From Spirochaetales bacterium (GTDB taxonomy: Bacteria > Spirochaetota > Leptospiria > Leptospirales > Leptonemataceae): a stretch of DNA of 64,000 nucleotides. The stretch is from the NCBI GenBank assembly GCA_015075425.1, contig JABTUL010000001.1, forward strand, positions 1,302,001 to 1,366,000, in the 5' to 3' direction. Position numbers and translations under genes: made by a program. The notes below the pieces were generated by a model that did no database searches, was not told the DNA's origin, and saw only the letters and a list, made by a program, of their open reading frames with translations. Below are positions 52,329 through 62,097 of this stretch, piece after piece; within the stretch, counting starts at the first letter, position 1, and each line of letters begins with the position of its first letter.

Positions 52329-55300
52329 TCACGCCGGACCAACCGGCCGGAATTTCCCGACCTTCCAGGCGATTGATCCGGGCAAGAAATACGTCGCAGG
52401 CCCGGTCAGCGGGGTTCTGCGCTTTGATAGCTAAAAACTGCTCCCGAGCCTGTGCGAAGGCAGCCCGGGCAAAGGTTTGTCGTGCTTCCTCAAAACGAAC
52501 AGCCGTTTCAAGGCGCAGTCGCTGGTCATCGTTGCGTTCGGGATCAAGAATCTCAATGATCTCAAGCGCTTTTTTCTTTCCTTTGACGAGGACCCGGTCG
52601 AGAACCCGCTGCAGGCGCGGGCTTTTCTGCTGCTTCAGGGCATGTTCCGATACAATGATGGCAGCGCCATAGTGCACGGTTAAACTTTCCAATCGGGAGG
52701 CAAGGTTCACGGTATCGGAAATGACGGTGCCTTCCATGCGGTCGGCTTCGCCTATGGTACCAAGCATGAGCGGGCCGGCGTGGATACCGATGCCTGTTCT
52801 GAGTTCCAGAAAGCCCTTCACCAGGCGAGCCCTGTTGTAGATATCAAGCTTGCGCTGGATTTCAAGAGCGGCTGAGACAGCGGACCCGGCGTCCAGGAAG
52901 AGAGCCATGATGGCATCTCCTATGTATTTATCAATAAAACCGCCCGCTTCGCGAATGACCGGACCAAGTTTACCCAGGTACGAATTGATAAAGCGAAAGT
53001 TATCTTCCGGTGTCATTTGCTCGGACAGTGTGGTAAAGCCGCGGATATCAGAAAAGAAAACGGCCATTTCTCGCTGGATGTTGTCACCCAGGGAAACATC
53101 GACCAGGTTTTTTTTACCCAGCAAATGAAGAAATTCGTTCGGTACAAAACGACTGCTGGCCTGGTGCAGAGCCTGTGACTCTGCCAGAGCTTCTTTCAGA
53201 TTGGCGTACAGCTCGGCGTTTTCCAGGGAAGTAGCGATCTGCGTGGAAAGAATACTCAGGGTCTGAACCCGGTCAGCGGTGAAAACTCCGGGGCTTGAGT
53301 TTTCCAGAACCAGGTAAGCTTTGAGTTCTTTCTTCTGTAGAATGGGATGAATGAGCAAAGACCGCCTTTGCGCTGGATGGGCCTCGTGCCGGGTTCTTTC
53401 ATCTTTCTCCACGTCATCGACCACAACGGTGCTTTGCGTATTACGAGCCAGATGAAATACGGATCCGCCTATCTCCTGTATCTGTGCCGATCGAGCATCC
53501 AGAGACAGCTCACCGCTGCTGTAGCGGGCGAGAACCTGCAGCTCCTGTCCCGCCGCCGGTCGCAGGAGCAGGCATTTCTCGGCTCCGGCATTTTCTGAGA
53601 CCAGGCTGATGAGTTTTTTGAGCAGCTGTTCGAACTCGATTTCACCGGAGATGGCCTGCGATACTTTAATGACACTGAGTAAATCCAGATCGGCTGTGCC
53701 TGTGGTCTGGGTGCTCACCGTGGTCTGGATGGTGCGTTCTTCTTTTTTACTCTGTTGTTTGCGTTCCTTTTCTTCCCTGCGGGAAAGGTCAGGGTAACGC
53801 AGTTCGATATCCTCGGCGATGGCGCGGGCATGGTACTTGCGACTTGTGGCCAGAGCGTCCAGAATATAAATGGCTTCAAATCGATGCCTTTCCAGCTCCC
53901 GGTAAAAACTGGCCGATCTTAGCATGCACAGAACCGCTTCGCACCAGAAATCCTCTTTCAAAGCGGCAGCAATGCTTTCATCATACAGACGAATCGCTCC
54001 GTGAACATCGCCCCCGCGTCGGGCCAGTTCTGCCTGCAGGAAGAGAGCCATGTGACGGTAGTTGACATTTTCTTCCAGTTGATGATTCTTTAGAAAAAGA
54101 AGCGCACCCCGGAGTCGATGTTCAGTTTCTTTATGTTCGGTTGCCGCAAAGGCCAGAGCCAGGCGGAAACGGTGGGAAGGTAAAAAGGAGCTGCCGTGGA
54201 CTGCGCTTTCAAAAGCCTGGGCCTTCAGGGCAAAATCCCTGGCCTGATCAAATTCACTGAACAGCAGAGCGAGGACCGTCTTATAGTAATAGGCAAGGTA
54301 GAGGCCCTGATGAAATTTTCGCTCCTCCCAGCGTGGCAGACTCTGCTCCTCCAGAAACCGATCACCGCTTAACCGACTTTTGTTGCGCGATACGCCGACA
54401 AGGTTGAAGTAAAACTGCCAGCTCAAATCAAAGCTTTCTTTTAGATCGTTCTCCCCGGCGCGATGGACGCTGACCTCTGATTCTTCCAGTAAAGTGCGTG
54501 CCCGTCCCAGGCGTAAAGACAGATTGCATAGACCGCTCAGTGCCCGGCCGTGGGCGTTGCGACCCAGAAAATACAGGTCTCCACTCTGCCGGGCGAGCAC
54601 CAATCCTTCCTGGTATTCCTCCAGAGTCCCTCTGATATGGCCCCTGTGCTGGGATACGAACGTGGCCCGAATGTAGAGGACTCGAGCCTGAACGGCCGTT
54701 GCATTGCGCTCCCGGGCCAGCTGGAGGGCTCGATCGGCCAGAGTTACGGCATGGGCGGGAGAACCCCCGGATTCCAGTAACAGCGGGCCGAGTAAAGACA
54801 GGGCAAATGCAGAAGCCTCAGCATGTCCGGTTTTTTCTGCCAGTTCAAGGATCGACACTATGATCCAGCCCAGGTAAGGTTCGTTTCTTTCCCGGGCGGG
54901 CAGGGCCATATGCATGAGTATATTCTGTATGATAGCTTTTTCCTGCTGGGGATCCTGGAGAATTTTCAGGGTCTTGTCTTTGAGGTAACGCCGGGCCAGT
55001 TTTTTGATGGCGCTGCGGCTCCCGCTGCGGGTGAAAGGGGGCCGCATCCGGGCCAGATTTAACGCTTCCCGGCCGGCCTGCAAAGTGGAATTGGCGTCGC
55101 GGCTGCGGAGTAAGGATAATCGGAGTTCATAGATTTTTAGTAATTCTTTCCTGTCCCGCGTCAGACCCTGAATGGCCACAATGTGACTTTCTGCGGCAGC
55201 ATTCTCTCCGGTCATCACTTCCGTGCGGATGAGCATGGACAGTAACTCTCTTTCTTTTTCCTGACCCCGGGCCAGCTCATAACCGGTGCGAAACAATTCC

Positions 55301-57678
55301 CGGGCTGTATCCGGTGCGGCCGCAGCCAGAGCCTTCCCGCCAGCCCGCAGATTGAGATTGGCCAGAGCCAGACGATCCATGGGGCCGGTGATGGCATTGC
55401 GCGCATGATTCAAATGGGCCGTGATTTCCAGCAGTTTTTCTGCCTGTTCTTCTTCGGAAAGAGAAGTTAACATATACTGACCAATTTTCAGGTGCAGAAG
55501 CTCGAGGGCTCTCTCTGAACTCAAAGAACGGATGGCTTCCTGGATCTGGTCATGGGCAAAACGAAAGGAAACGTCCAGCTTCTTGCTGCGGTCACTCAGA
55601 ATAAATTTGTAGTCACTGCTTTCCGGTACAATCAGGCCTTCCGCAATGAGATGGGTGAGTAGTTGCAGGACTTCCAGGGGGCTGGTGTCGAGCAGGCCGG
55701 CAAGATGATCCAGACGGAAGCGGTGCCCGAGCAGGGCGGCATGCTGGGCCACGTCCAGGGTCTTCTTTGAGCTGGATGAAAGAATGTTGGAAATGATGAC
55801 CTGTGGCTGGAGATTCTGCGCGCTGCTGCGGATTGCAAGGAGATTGTAGATCCAGGAATGTTTTGCTCCATCAAATACGATCAGTTTTTTGCGGTGCAGC
55901 TCGCGCAACATGGACGACAGGAGGAACGGATTGCCGCGCGTTCGGCCAAAGAGCCAAAGCGCAAGTTCATGTCCTGGTAAAAGTTCAGGGCCGCCTTCTC
56001 CAAAGCTGTCCGGATCCGGATCTTCCAGTTTGCCGCCGCGACGGACCCACTCCATGAGTAGCTTTTCTTCAGGCTCCCTGTGACCCAGGGCTGCGGCCAC
56101 GTAGCGATACACATCCGGAAGTTTCAGCGGCAGGAGTTGCAACCGGCGTTCCTCTACCGGTAGGAGATGGATTTCCTTCATGAAGAAATTCAACGGGTGA
56201 CTGTCTTCGATTTCGTTATCTCTATAAGCGCAGATCAGGAGCAGATGGGACGTTTCCGGGTGAGCCAGCAAAAAGCGCAAAAGTTTGAAGGTGGGTAGAT
56301 CGGCCCATTGAAGATCGTCCAGGAAGAGCACCAGAGGACGCCCGCGCCGGGTGAAGGTGCGCAGGAAGGCCGCAAAGATTTCATTGAAACGATTTTCTGC
56401 CTCAACAGGAGGTAGAGCGGCCGGTGGGCTCTGTGGTCCGGTGATGAGCTCGAGTTCAGGAATCAGAGCCGTGAGCAGGCCCGTGGAAGGAGTTGTCGCC
56501 TGGATGATGCGTTCTTTGGTTTCTTCCAGTATCCGTGCCGATTCGCCGAGTAGCGATGTGATTACAGGAACAAAGGCACTGCAAAGACCGCTATAGGGAA
56601 TATTTCGTTTGAGGAGCTCGAATTTTCCGCGGGCAAAGGTTCCACGGGACTGGCTGACGGAAAGATCAAGCTCGGAAATGAGAGCAGTTTTGCCGGTCCC
56701 GGAGTGACCGCTGATAAATAGAATTTCCCGCCCGCCGGCCAGAGCTCTTGCAAAGGCAGCCCCGATCTCGCGCTTTTCGTTTTCGCGTCTAAAAAGAGTG
56801 GACGGCAGGTGAAAATCTGTGGGATGATCGACAAGGCCAGCGGTGAAAGGTTGGTCGGTTTTACCGGAGCGAGCGAGCTCAAGAAAGGCACGCAGGTCAT
56901 GAGCCAATCCCCGGGCACTCTGGTAGCGAGAAGAGACGTCCCGGGCCATGGCTCGTTCGATGATCGCGACGATTGCGGCCGGAGTTTTAGCCCCAAAGAC
57001 TGTGCTTTCCGGGAAGCGTGGCTTTCCCGTCAAATGGGCATGAACAAGTTCCAGAGGATCCTGACCCTGATAGGGTGGGTGGCCAAACAGAGTTTCGTAG
57101 AGAGTTACACCCAGGGAGTAAAGATCACTGCGAGCGTCGACCGGTCTATTGATCCGGCCCGTTGCTTCCGGTGAGATGTAGCTGAGAGTTCCCTCCAGAC
57201 GGGCCGGGGGCAGGGGAGCGGTATTTTCCTGTTCCAGGCGGACAGCTATGCCAAAGTCGATGAGTCGGGTTCCATCGGCTGTTTTTAAGATGTTATCCGG
57301 TTTTAAATCTTTATGAATGATATGGTGATCGTGGACAAAACTGAGTGTCTCCGTGATGGAGAGGGCTATCTGGCACCAGTCTTCCCAGGACTCGATCCGC
57401 GCCCGGGAAAGTGGCACAGCACGGGCATCTTCCATCACCATCGCCAGGCCATTATCGCTGGGCTCAAGGGCCAGTGTCCGGATAATACCAGGATGCTTCA
57501 GTTCTTTTAAGAATTGGTATTCCCGTCTGATTCGGGAAATATCCTGTTCAGATGGGTGTCGCGCCCGCAGGGCTTTAATCAAGACGGGAGTCTCATCCTG
57601 GATGCGGTTGGCGGTGAAAATCCGGGTAGAGGGTCCTGCATGGATTTCCTCCATCAAGGCATAGCCTGAAATCTCCAT
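52309..57678 (-). CDS. Giant Ser/Thr kinase / AAA ATPase / GAF / nucleotidyl cyclase
   Basis: In 1789 residues, domains in order are as follows. A protein kinase (about 1-270) has HKDLKPDN and IDFGIA. A STAND-type AAA ATPase follows, with Walker A GHSGTGKT at about 320 and Walker B VLFLDDLQWAD. Helical TPR-like repeats run from about 640 to 1290. A GAF domain (about 1330-1490) precedes a class III nucleotidyl cyclase (about 1530-1710) with both metal aspartates in FFSDIRGFTTL and GDAIMALFLD, and the late R in NLASRLESL. A short TPR tail ends it. Probably a cytosolic sensor that couples ligand or phosphorylation to cAMP or cGMP output. The closest relatives occur in Leptospirales and myxobacteria. 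Confidence 0.92.
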   Translation of the reverse strand: MEISGYALMEEIHAGPSTRIFTANRIQDETPVLIKALRARHPSEQDISRIRREYQFLKELKHPGIIRTLALEPSDNGLAMVMEDARAVPLSRARIESWEDWCQIALSITETLSFVHDHHIIHKDLKPDNILKTADGTRLIDFGIAVRLEQENTAPLPPARLEGTLSYISPEATGRINRPVDARSDLYSLGVTLYETLFGHPPYQGQDPLELVHAHLTGKPRFPESTVFGAKTPAAIVAIIERAMARDVSSRYQSARGLAHDLRAFLELARSGKTDQPFTAGLVDHPTDFHLPSTLFRRENEKREIGAAFARALAGGREILFISGHSGTGKTALISELDLSVSQSRGTFARGKFELLKRNIPYSGLCSAFVPVITSLLGESARILEETKERIIQATTPSTGLLTALIPELELITGPQSPPAALPPVEAENRFNEIFAAFLRTFTRRGRPLVLFLDDLQWADLPTFKLLRFLLAHPETSHLLLICAYRDNEIEDSHPLNFFMKEIHLLPVEERRLQLLPLKLPDVYRYVAAALGHREPEEKLLMEWVRRGGKLEDPDPDSFGEGGPELLPGHELALWLFGRTRGNPFLLSSMLRELHRKKLIVFDGAKHSWIYNLLAIRSSAQNLQPQVIISNILSSSSKKTLDVAQHAALLGHRFRLDHLAGLLDTSPLEVLQLLTHLIAEGLIVPESSDYKFILSDRSKKLDVSFRFAHDQIQEAIRSLSSERALELLHLKIGQYMLTSLSEEEQAEKLLEITAHLNHARNAITGPMDRLALANLNLRAGGKALAAAAPDTARELFRTGYELARGQEKERELLSMLIRTEVMTGENAAAESHIVAIQGLTRDRKELLKIYELRLSLLRSRDANSTLQAGREALNLARMRPPFTRSGSRSAIKKLARRYLKDKTLKILQDPQQEKAIIQNILMHMALPARERNEPYLGWIIVSILELAEKTGHAEASAFALSLLGPLLLESGGSPAHAVTLADRALQLARERNATAVQARVLYIRATFVSQHRGHIRGTLEEYQEGLVLARQSGDLYFLGRNAHGRALSGLCNLSLRLGRARTLLEESEVSVHRAGENDLKESFDLSWQFYFNLVGVSRNKSRLSGDRFLEEQSLPRWEERKFHQGLYLAYYYKTVLALLFSEFDQARDFALKAQAFESAVHGSSFLPSHRFRLALAFAATEHKETEHRLRGALLFLKNHQLEENVNYRHMALFLQAELARRGGDVHGAIRLYDESIAAALKEDFWCEAVLCMLRSASFYRELERHRFEAIYILDALATSRKYHARAIAEDIELRYPDLSRREEKERKQQSKKEERTIQTTVSTQTTGTADLDLLSVIKVSQAISGEIEFEQLLKKLISLVSENAGAEKCLLLRPAAGQELQVLARYSSGELSLDARSAQIQEIGGSVFHLARNTQSTVVVDDVEKDERTRHEAHPAQRRSLLIHPILQKKELKAYLVLENSSPGVFTADRVQTLSILSTQIATSLENAELYANLKEALAESQALHQASSRFVPNEFLHLLGKKNLVDVSLGDNIQREMAVFFSDIRGFTTLSEQMTPEDNFRFINSYLGKLGPVIREAGGFIDKYIGDAIMALFLDAGSAVSAALEIQRKLDIYNRARLVKGFLELRTGIGIHAGPLMLGTIGEADRMEGTVISDTVNLASRLESLTVHYGAAIIVSEHALKQQKSPRLQRVLDRVLVKGKKKALEIIEILDPERNDDQRLRLETAVRFEEARQTFARAAFAQAREQFLAIKAQNPADRACDVFLARINRLEGREIPAGWSGVNVLDSK

Positions 57679-57716
57679 GGGGTTGAAAAATCAATCCATC
57701 CGTAAAAATACCAGTA

Positions 57717-58772
57717 TTAAACCAGCAGAGAGCGGAAGAAAAAATGAGACATAAGTAAGAAAAGGATTGCGAAGGCAAAAACAAGAAAGCGGCGCTCCGG
57801 TAAGAGCAGGGCCAGCGGCACAAGCAGGGCTTCCTGGCGGTACAGGCTGATATTTTTTCCGGTGGTCAGAGCCAAAAGATACAGTCCGCTACATAAAAAT
57901 AGTATCAATCCGTCACCTCGTCGGAATCCGGATGGCCGCAAAAAAAAGCGGGAGCCAGCCAGTAGCAGGCAAAAAACCACCAGTAAACTTTGCAGAGCCG
58001 CAGTCCGCACGGATGGGTAGGGCGTGGTGGTTGCCATTTCTACGATCCAGTAAAGAATGCTCAAAGGATTCTCGGGACTGCGACCGTAACTTTCCTGCTG
58101 GCCAAAGAATGTGAATGCATTGCCTGTTTCCTTCTGGAAGAGAACAAGAAGCGCGGCAAAAATGAGCACAGGCAGAAGATTGAGCCGACTCAGTTCTCTG
58201 ATCCATTGAGTGATTACCCGGTGGCTGTGCAGCTTGAAGATAAGAACTATGTTAGATAGAAAAAGGAGGGCAAGTCCGGATGTGTACAGACTCACCGCCG
58301 CTCCCAGTGCAATACTGGCATAGAAAAATTCTTCATTTTTCAAATAATGAATCAGTAGAACAAAGGACAGCAGAAATACACTTTGCGGAAAAATCGCATG
58401 AAAGTAGATTGATCCAGGGAATAGAACGACCAGCCAGGCTTTCTCTTTTCTGTCCTGAACCAGGAGCAGAAGGGCCAGCAGATGACAGACATTGGAGATA
58501 AAAAAACCGCACCACTCCTGGGAGGGGAAGACGGGACGAAGCATTCTTATGAGCAGAGGATACCCGGGAAGCCACGCGGCATTGCCACAGATTTGTCCAT
58601 CGCAGCTACGTATCCGGTAACCGTCTCTGGCAATCGACAGATAGTGTCCCGAATCCCAGCGGGCAAAGCTTTCCGGCTGCAGGGGTCCGGAAATGGAGGC
58701 CAGAGCAAGAATCGCCAGAAGACTGAAAGCCCACGCGCTAAGCAGTCCTGGTCGGAGGATGCGCCGGATCAC
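57717..58772 (-). CDS. PIG-V-like GT-C membrane glycosyltransferase
   Basis: A 351-residue protein with about eight or nine membrane helices. The first extracytoplasmic loop has FARWDSGHYLSIARDGY and AAWLPGYPLL, the W-D-x-x-H-Y-x-x-I-A and P-L-[YF]-P motifs of the PIG-V mannosyltransferase family, in which the aspartate is catalytic. Bacterial members use polyprenyl-phosphate sugars outside the inner membrane. It is the last gene of the minus-strand unit running from the ATP-grasp gene: the upstream neighbour's stop overlaps its start by ATGA (58769-58772). The acceptor is unknown. Confidence 0.72.
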   Translation of the reverse strand: MIRRILRPGLLSAWAFSLLAILALASISGPLQPESFARWDSGHYLSIARDGYRIRSCDGQICGNAAWLPGYPLLIRMLRPVFPSQEWCGFFISNVCHLLALLLLVQDRKEKAWLVVLFPGSIYFHAIFPQSVFLLSFVLLIHYLKNEEFFYASIALGAAVSLYTSGLALLFLSNIVLIFKLHSHRVITQWIRELSRLNLLPVLIFAALLVLFQKETGNAFTFFGQQESYGRSPENPLSILYWIVEMATTTPYPSVRTAALQSLLVVFCLLLAGSRFFLRPSGFRRGDGLILFLCSGLYLLALTTGKNISLYRQEALLVPLALLLPERRFLVFAFAILFLLMSHFFFRSLLV

Positions 58773-60115
58773 GGCCCGGCCGTTAGCAGGGAAAGTCCCT
58801 GTTTTACGGGCTTTGCTTTTTTTAGCATGATGGCCAGGCGCGCCGGTTTTTTAAGCCAGGCCTGGAAAGAGGATAAACTCTGCACATTGTAATGAAAGGG
58901 AATGCGCGGAAATTTTTCTCCGGCCGGTTTGTTCAAAAAGCGGACCGTTGACGTGGTGCGCAGTACCACCGAGCTCTCCGTGGTCGGTAGCTCACCCACG
59001 CTTTGAATCATTCCGGTCGCATAACTGCGAAAATAGTCTTCAGCATTGGAAAGATAAAGAATACCAATTGTTTGTTTTTCTTCTTTCATGCGCCGGGCAA
59101 TGGCGCGCAGAGATTGGTGGCCGCGAAGGTCCCCGGGTAAAGCTATGATCTTTCTCTCCTGAGCCAGACGGCGCAGATGATCAAAGTCCGCGGGTAGATT
59201 GTGGAATGATTGCCAGCCAAATTTTCTGGCCGAGGTATCAACATCACGAAAGCGACCAAGGATAGCGGTCCGCCAGCGCCGCAGACTTCCGGCATGAGCA
59301 AGACTGAGCCGTGCACTGACCAGCTTTTCTGATTGTGGATCGGTCCACAGTCGACGGAACCCGGCAAAATCGGGGGATTCTGCCAGGAAAAGGGCGTGGA
59401 TTTGATTGAGTTCCACAACCAGTGGATCAAAATCGAGCAGGTAGATGGTCTGGCTGCGGGCACGACCGGCCAGAATGAAATTCTGGTCCGTGCCCACGCC
59501 AATGTACGAGCCCCCCAGATTCTCAATGTAAGGAAAAAATAGATCAAGGCGATTCTCATTGCTGACCACATAATGTGGGGCACTGAGATTGCGTCTGGCA
59601 GGAAGCACGTCAGGCTTAAAATCCGGTCCAAAGCAAGCGCTGAGATAGGCCGATTGAAAAGCCTCCAGAGCCTTTTGCTCCGATAAGCTGCGCTCCGCTT
59701 TCTCCTGCCGGGTCTTTGTCAGCTGTTTTGCGGGGGCCTTTGCCGGTGGCGGCGAAGGTTTTTGAGCAGCTATAGCGGCGGTAACTTTTTTTTCTGGAAC
59801 AGAAGCAGGAGGGGCGGGTGTGCTTTGCGGCACAGAAGTGCGAGTTGCGGGCGATTCTTCCGTTCTCACCGGTTCTTTCAGGATCGATGCGGGGCCTGGA
59901 ACGGCCGGGGTGGCTACCGGAACACCTGGAGCCGGTGCGACAGCGGGCTCACGAAAAGGGGCTGGATCCAATTTTTTCTGGGCGCGGTTCTCGCGGATTC
60001 GCAGTTCCTCTTCGAGGAGCTCGGATTCGAGGGCAAAATCGGCGGGATCAAAAGCTTGACCCTGAAGAATGCCAGAAAGCACAAAGAGAATCAGAAGGCA
60101 GTTGCCGCGCATCAA
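58769..60115 (-). CDS. Exported Rossmann-like protein, LIC_10091-type
   Basis: A 448-residue protein with a signal peptide (residues 1-21), a long proline/alanine linker (about 50-130), then a globular domain. The key stretch is SNENRLDLFFPYIENLGGSY followed by GVGTDQNFILAGRARSQ and LLDFDPLVVELNQIHALF. The first resembles the SAM-binding loop of methyltransferases but reads GVGTDQ. I associate this pattern with a Leptospira family of known structure (LIC_10091) but cannot verify that. It lies in the periplasm if the signal is real, an odd place for an S-adenosylmethionine enzyme. Overlaps both neighbours by four bases. Confidence 0.65.
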   Translation of the reverse strand: MMRGNCLLILFVLSGILQGQAFDPADFALESELLEEELRIRENRAQKKLDPAPFREPAVAPAPGVPVATPAVPGPASILKEPVRTEESPATRTSVPQSTPAPPASVPEKKVTAAIAAQKPSPPPAKAPAKQLTKTRQEKAERSLSEQKALEAFQSAYLSACFGPDFKPDVLPARRNLSAPHYVVSNENRLDLFFPYIENLGGSYIGVGTDQNFILAGRARSQTIYLLDFDPLVVELNQIHALFLAESPDFAGFRRLWTDPQSEKLVSARLSLAHAGSLRRWRTAILGRFRDVDTSARKFGWQSFHNLPADFDHLRRLAQERKIIALPGDLRGHQSLRAIARRMKEEKQTIGILYLSNAEDYFRSYATGMIQSVGELPTTESSVVLRTTSTVRFLNKPAGEKFPRIPFHYNVQSLSSFQAWLKKPARLAIMLKKAKPVKQGLSLLTAGP

Positions 60116-62097
60116 CGTTTCTCTATCAGTTGAAAAACTTTTGCATCGATAAAAAGAGAAAGAAGGTCAACATCGACATGGCTTGAACGTGCTTCCATTT
60201 GTAGGATGTCGAGCGCACGCTCCGCGCTCAGAGATTTTTTATAGGGCCGATCGGGAGCAGTCAGTGCATCGTAAATGTCGGCAATGGTCATCATCCGGGT
60301 CTGGATAGCAATTTCATCGCCGGATAGACCGCGTGGATAGCCCGTGCCATCGAGTTTTTCATGGTGTCCATGGGCCAAATCGGGCACCCGGCTCAAGTCC
60401 CCCGTCCAGGGGATTTGAACCAGAAAGCGGTAGGTATGGCTGACATGGGATTCGATTTCCAGACGCTCTTTCTGGTTGAGATTGCCCCGCCGGACGGATA
60501 AGCTGACCAGCTCATTCTCTGACAGAAAGGGGACCTCCTGACCGTCTTCCAGGCGGATGCGACTGCGAGCGATCTTCTCCAGCATATCAAAGTTGCCTTC
60601 TTCCACGATGGCCGGCTCATTGCTGGAAAGAATGGTTTGCAGCATGGTATCAATACGCGCAAGGCGGGCATCGCGTTCCGCATTCAGCAGCCCTTCAAAA
60701 ACATCAAGGTCTTCAATGCCATTGGTCTTAATGTGTGCCAGCAGGCGATCGGCATATTCTTTTTGAATGGTTTTACGAATGTAGCGGAAGCGCCAGCGCA
60801 CAATGTCCAGTTCGGAATCATAAAGCTTTCGTGCCTTGACCAGTACCTGTTCGCGCACGCCGACTTTGCCAAAATCATGAAGCAAGGAAGCGTAGCGAAC
60901 TTCGCGGATCTGCTCCGGCGAAAAGTGGACCGTGGCGAATTTTCCCTGGCTCAACCGATCCACGGCCCGGGCCAGTCCTACGGTCAGTTCTGCTACCCGG
61001 AAGCTGTGACCGGAAGTGGTGGGATCGCGTTGTTCGATAGCCGTTACCGATGCCTTCACGAAACCCTCAAAAAGATTGTTTATATCTGAAAGTAAATTAT
61101 TGTTCATGATGGCCACAGCGGCCTGTCCGGCCATGGCGCTTACAAGTTTCAAAGAGCGTTGATCAAAGGGGATGACCGCGTTCCCCTTCATGTCTTCAAG
61201 ACCCAGAATCTGCTGGAAATTACGCTTGCGGTTGATCAGCTGGATGACGCCGATGATTTCATCGCGATGGTTTTTCATGGGGATGACCATCATCGATTTG
61301 GTATGGTAGCCATGCAGTCGGTCGAAGTCCAGATTGAAGCGATACTCTTCCTGTCCGGAAAGGGCATAGACATCATCGATGAGCAGGGGCTGGCCCTGAA
61401 AGGCCACATAGCCGGCAATGCTTTCGCTGTTGATGGGAAGGAGGAACTCATCGGCATTCAGATGAAGCGCTGATTTCTTGAAGCGCAGATGGGTGGGTTT
61501 TTTATTGTTTTCCCGTTCTACCACATAGATGGAGCCACCATCAGCAGCTGCGAGTTCGCGGGCCTGGTTTAAGATAAGTTCGATGAGTCTTTCAAAGTCG
61601 TGTTCATTGGCCAGAGCCTGACCCACTCTGGCAAGCCTGTCCAGATCTGCCTGACTGTAAGTGAGTTCCTTTCTGAGCTGCGCTTTCTCCCGTTCCAGAA
61701 GGGTGATCTGCATGGCACCGGAGATAAGCTCGGCCAGCAGGTCATTCTCGATAGCGGAGGGTGCAATGGTATGGATGCTGCCTGCCGGTATGGGCGCATA
61801 ATCAGCTGCCTGGCGTCTTTCCGGTGAGAGAATGACCAGCCGCGAAGCTGGACTGTCCGTAAGCCAGCCGGAAAGCAGGGATTCATGCCCGGAAAGAAAA
61901 CCGTGGCTCAGGACGGCAACGGCACCTTTTTTAAGCTCCCCCGAGCGGATGGCCGTAAAGAGCTCCTCCATGGTGCGCGAGGGAAGCACTCCTTCCAGAC
62001 GCTCGGAGAGGTCCGCCGAAAAAAAGCAAAGGGTCTCCGTGCCCGTCATTTCAGACATAGAGTAAACGTAATTTCTCCCATGCCTTGTGGCAACCAC
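60112..62097 (-). CDS. GAF/HD-GYP cyclic-di-GMP phosphodiesterase
   Basis: A 661-residue cytosolic signalling protein. Residues about 15-135 look receiver-like (LVILSPERR, a hydrophobic strand pattern) but without a clear phosphoacceptor aspartate. A short coiled coil leads to a GAF domain (about 165-330). HD-GYP runs from about 360, with the metal site LLHDFGKVG and the signature HGHHEKLDGTGYP plus DIYDALTAPDRPY. HD-GYP proteins cleave c-di-GMP. The first codon may be GTG 62097 (one-base overlap with the upstream stop) or the ATG at 62058; the latter has a distant ribosome site. It pairs with the PilZ protein in this window. Confidence 0.88.
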   Translation of the reverse strand: MVATRHGRNYVYSMSEMTGTETLCFFSADLSERLEGVLPSRTMEELFTAIRSGELKKGAVAVLSHGFLSGHESLLSGWLTDSPASRLVILSPERRQAADYAPIPAGSIHTIAPSAIENDLLAELISGAMQITLLEREKAQLRKELTYSQADLDRLARVGQALANEHDFERLIELILNQARELAAADGGSIYVVERENNKKPTHLRFKKSALHLNADEFLLPINSESIAGYVAFQGQPLLIDDVYALSGQEEYRFNLDFDRLHGYHTKSMMVIPMKNHRDEIIGVIQLINRKRNFQQILGLEDMKGNAVIPFDQRSLKLVSAMAGQAAVAIMNNNLLSDINNLFEGFVKASVTAIEQRDPTTSGHSFRVAELTVGLARAVDRLSQGKFATVHFSPEQIREVRYASLLHDFGKVGVREQVLVKARKLYDSELDIVRWRFRYIRKTIQKEYADRLLAHIKTNGIEDLDVFEGLLNAERDARLARIDTMLQTILSSNEPAIVEEGNFDMLEKIARSRIRLEDGQEVPFLSENELVSLSVRRGNLNQKERLEIESHVSHTYRFLVQIPWTGDLSRVPDLAHGHHEKLDGTGYPRGLSGDEIAIQTRMMTIADIYDALTAPDRPYKKSLSAERALDILQMEARSSHVDVDLLSLFIDAKVFQLIEKR

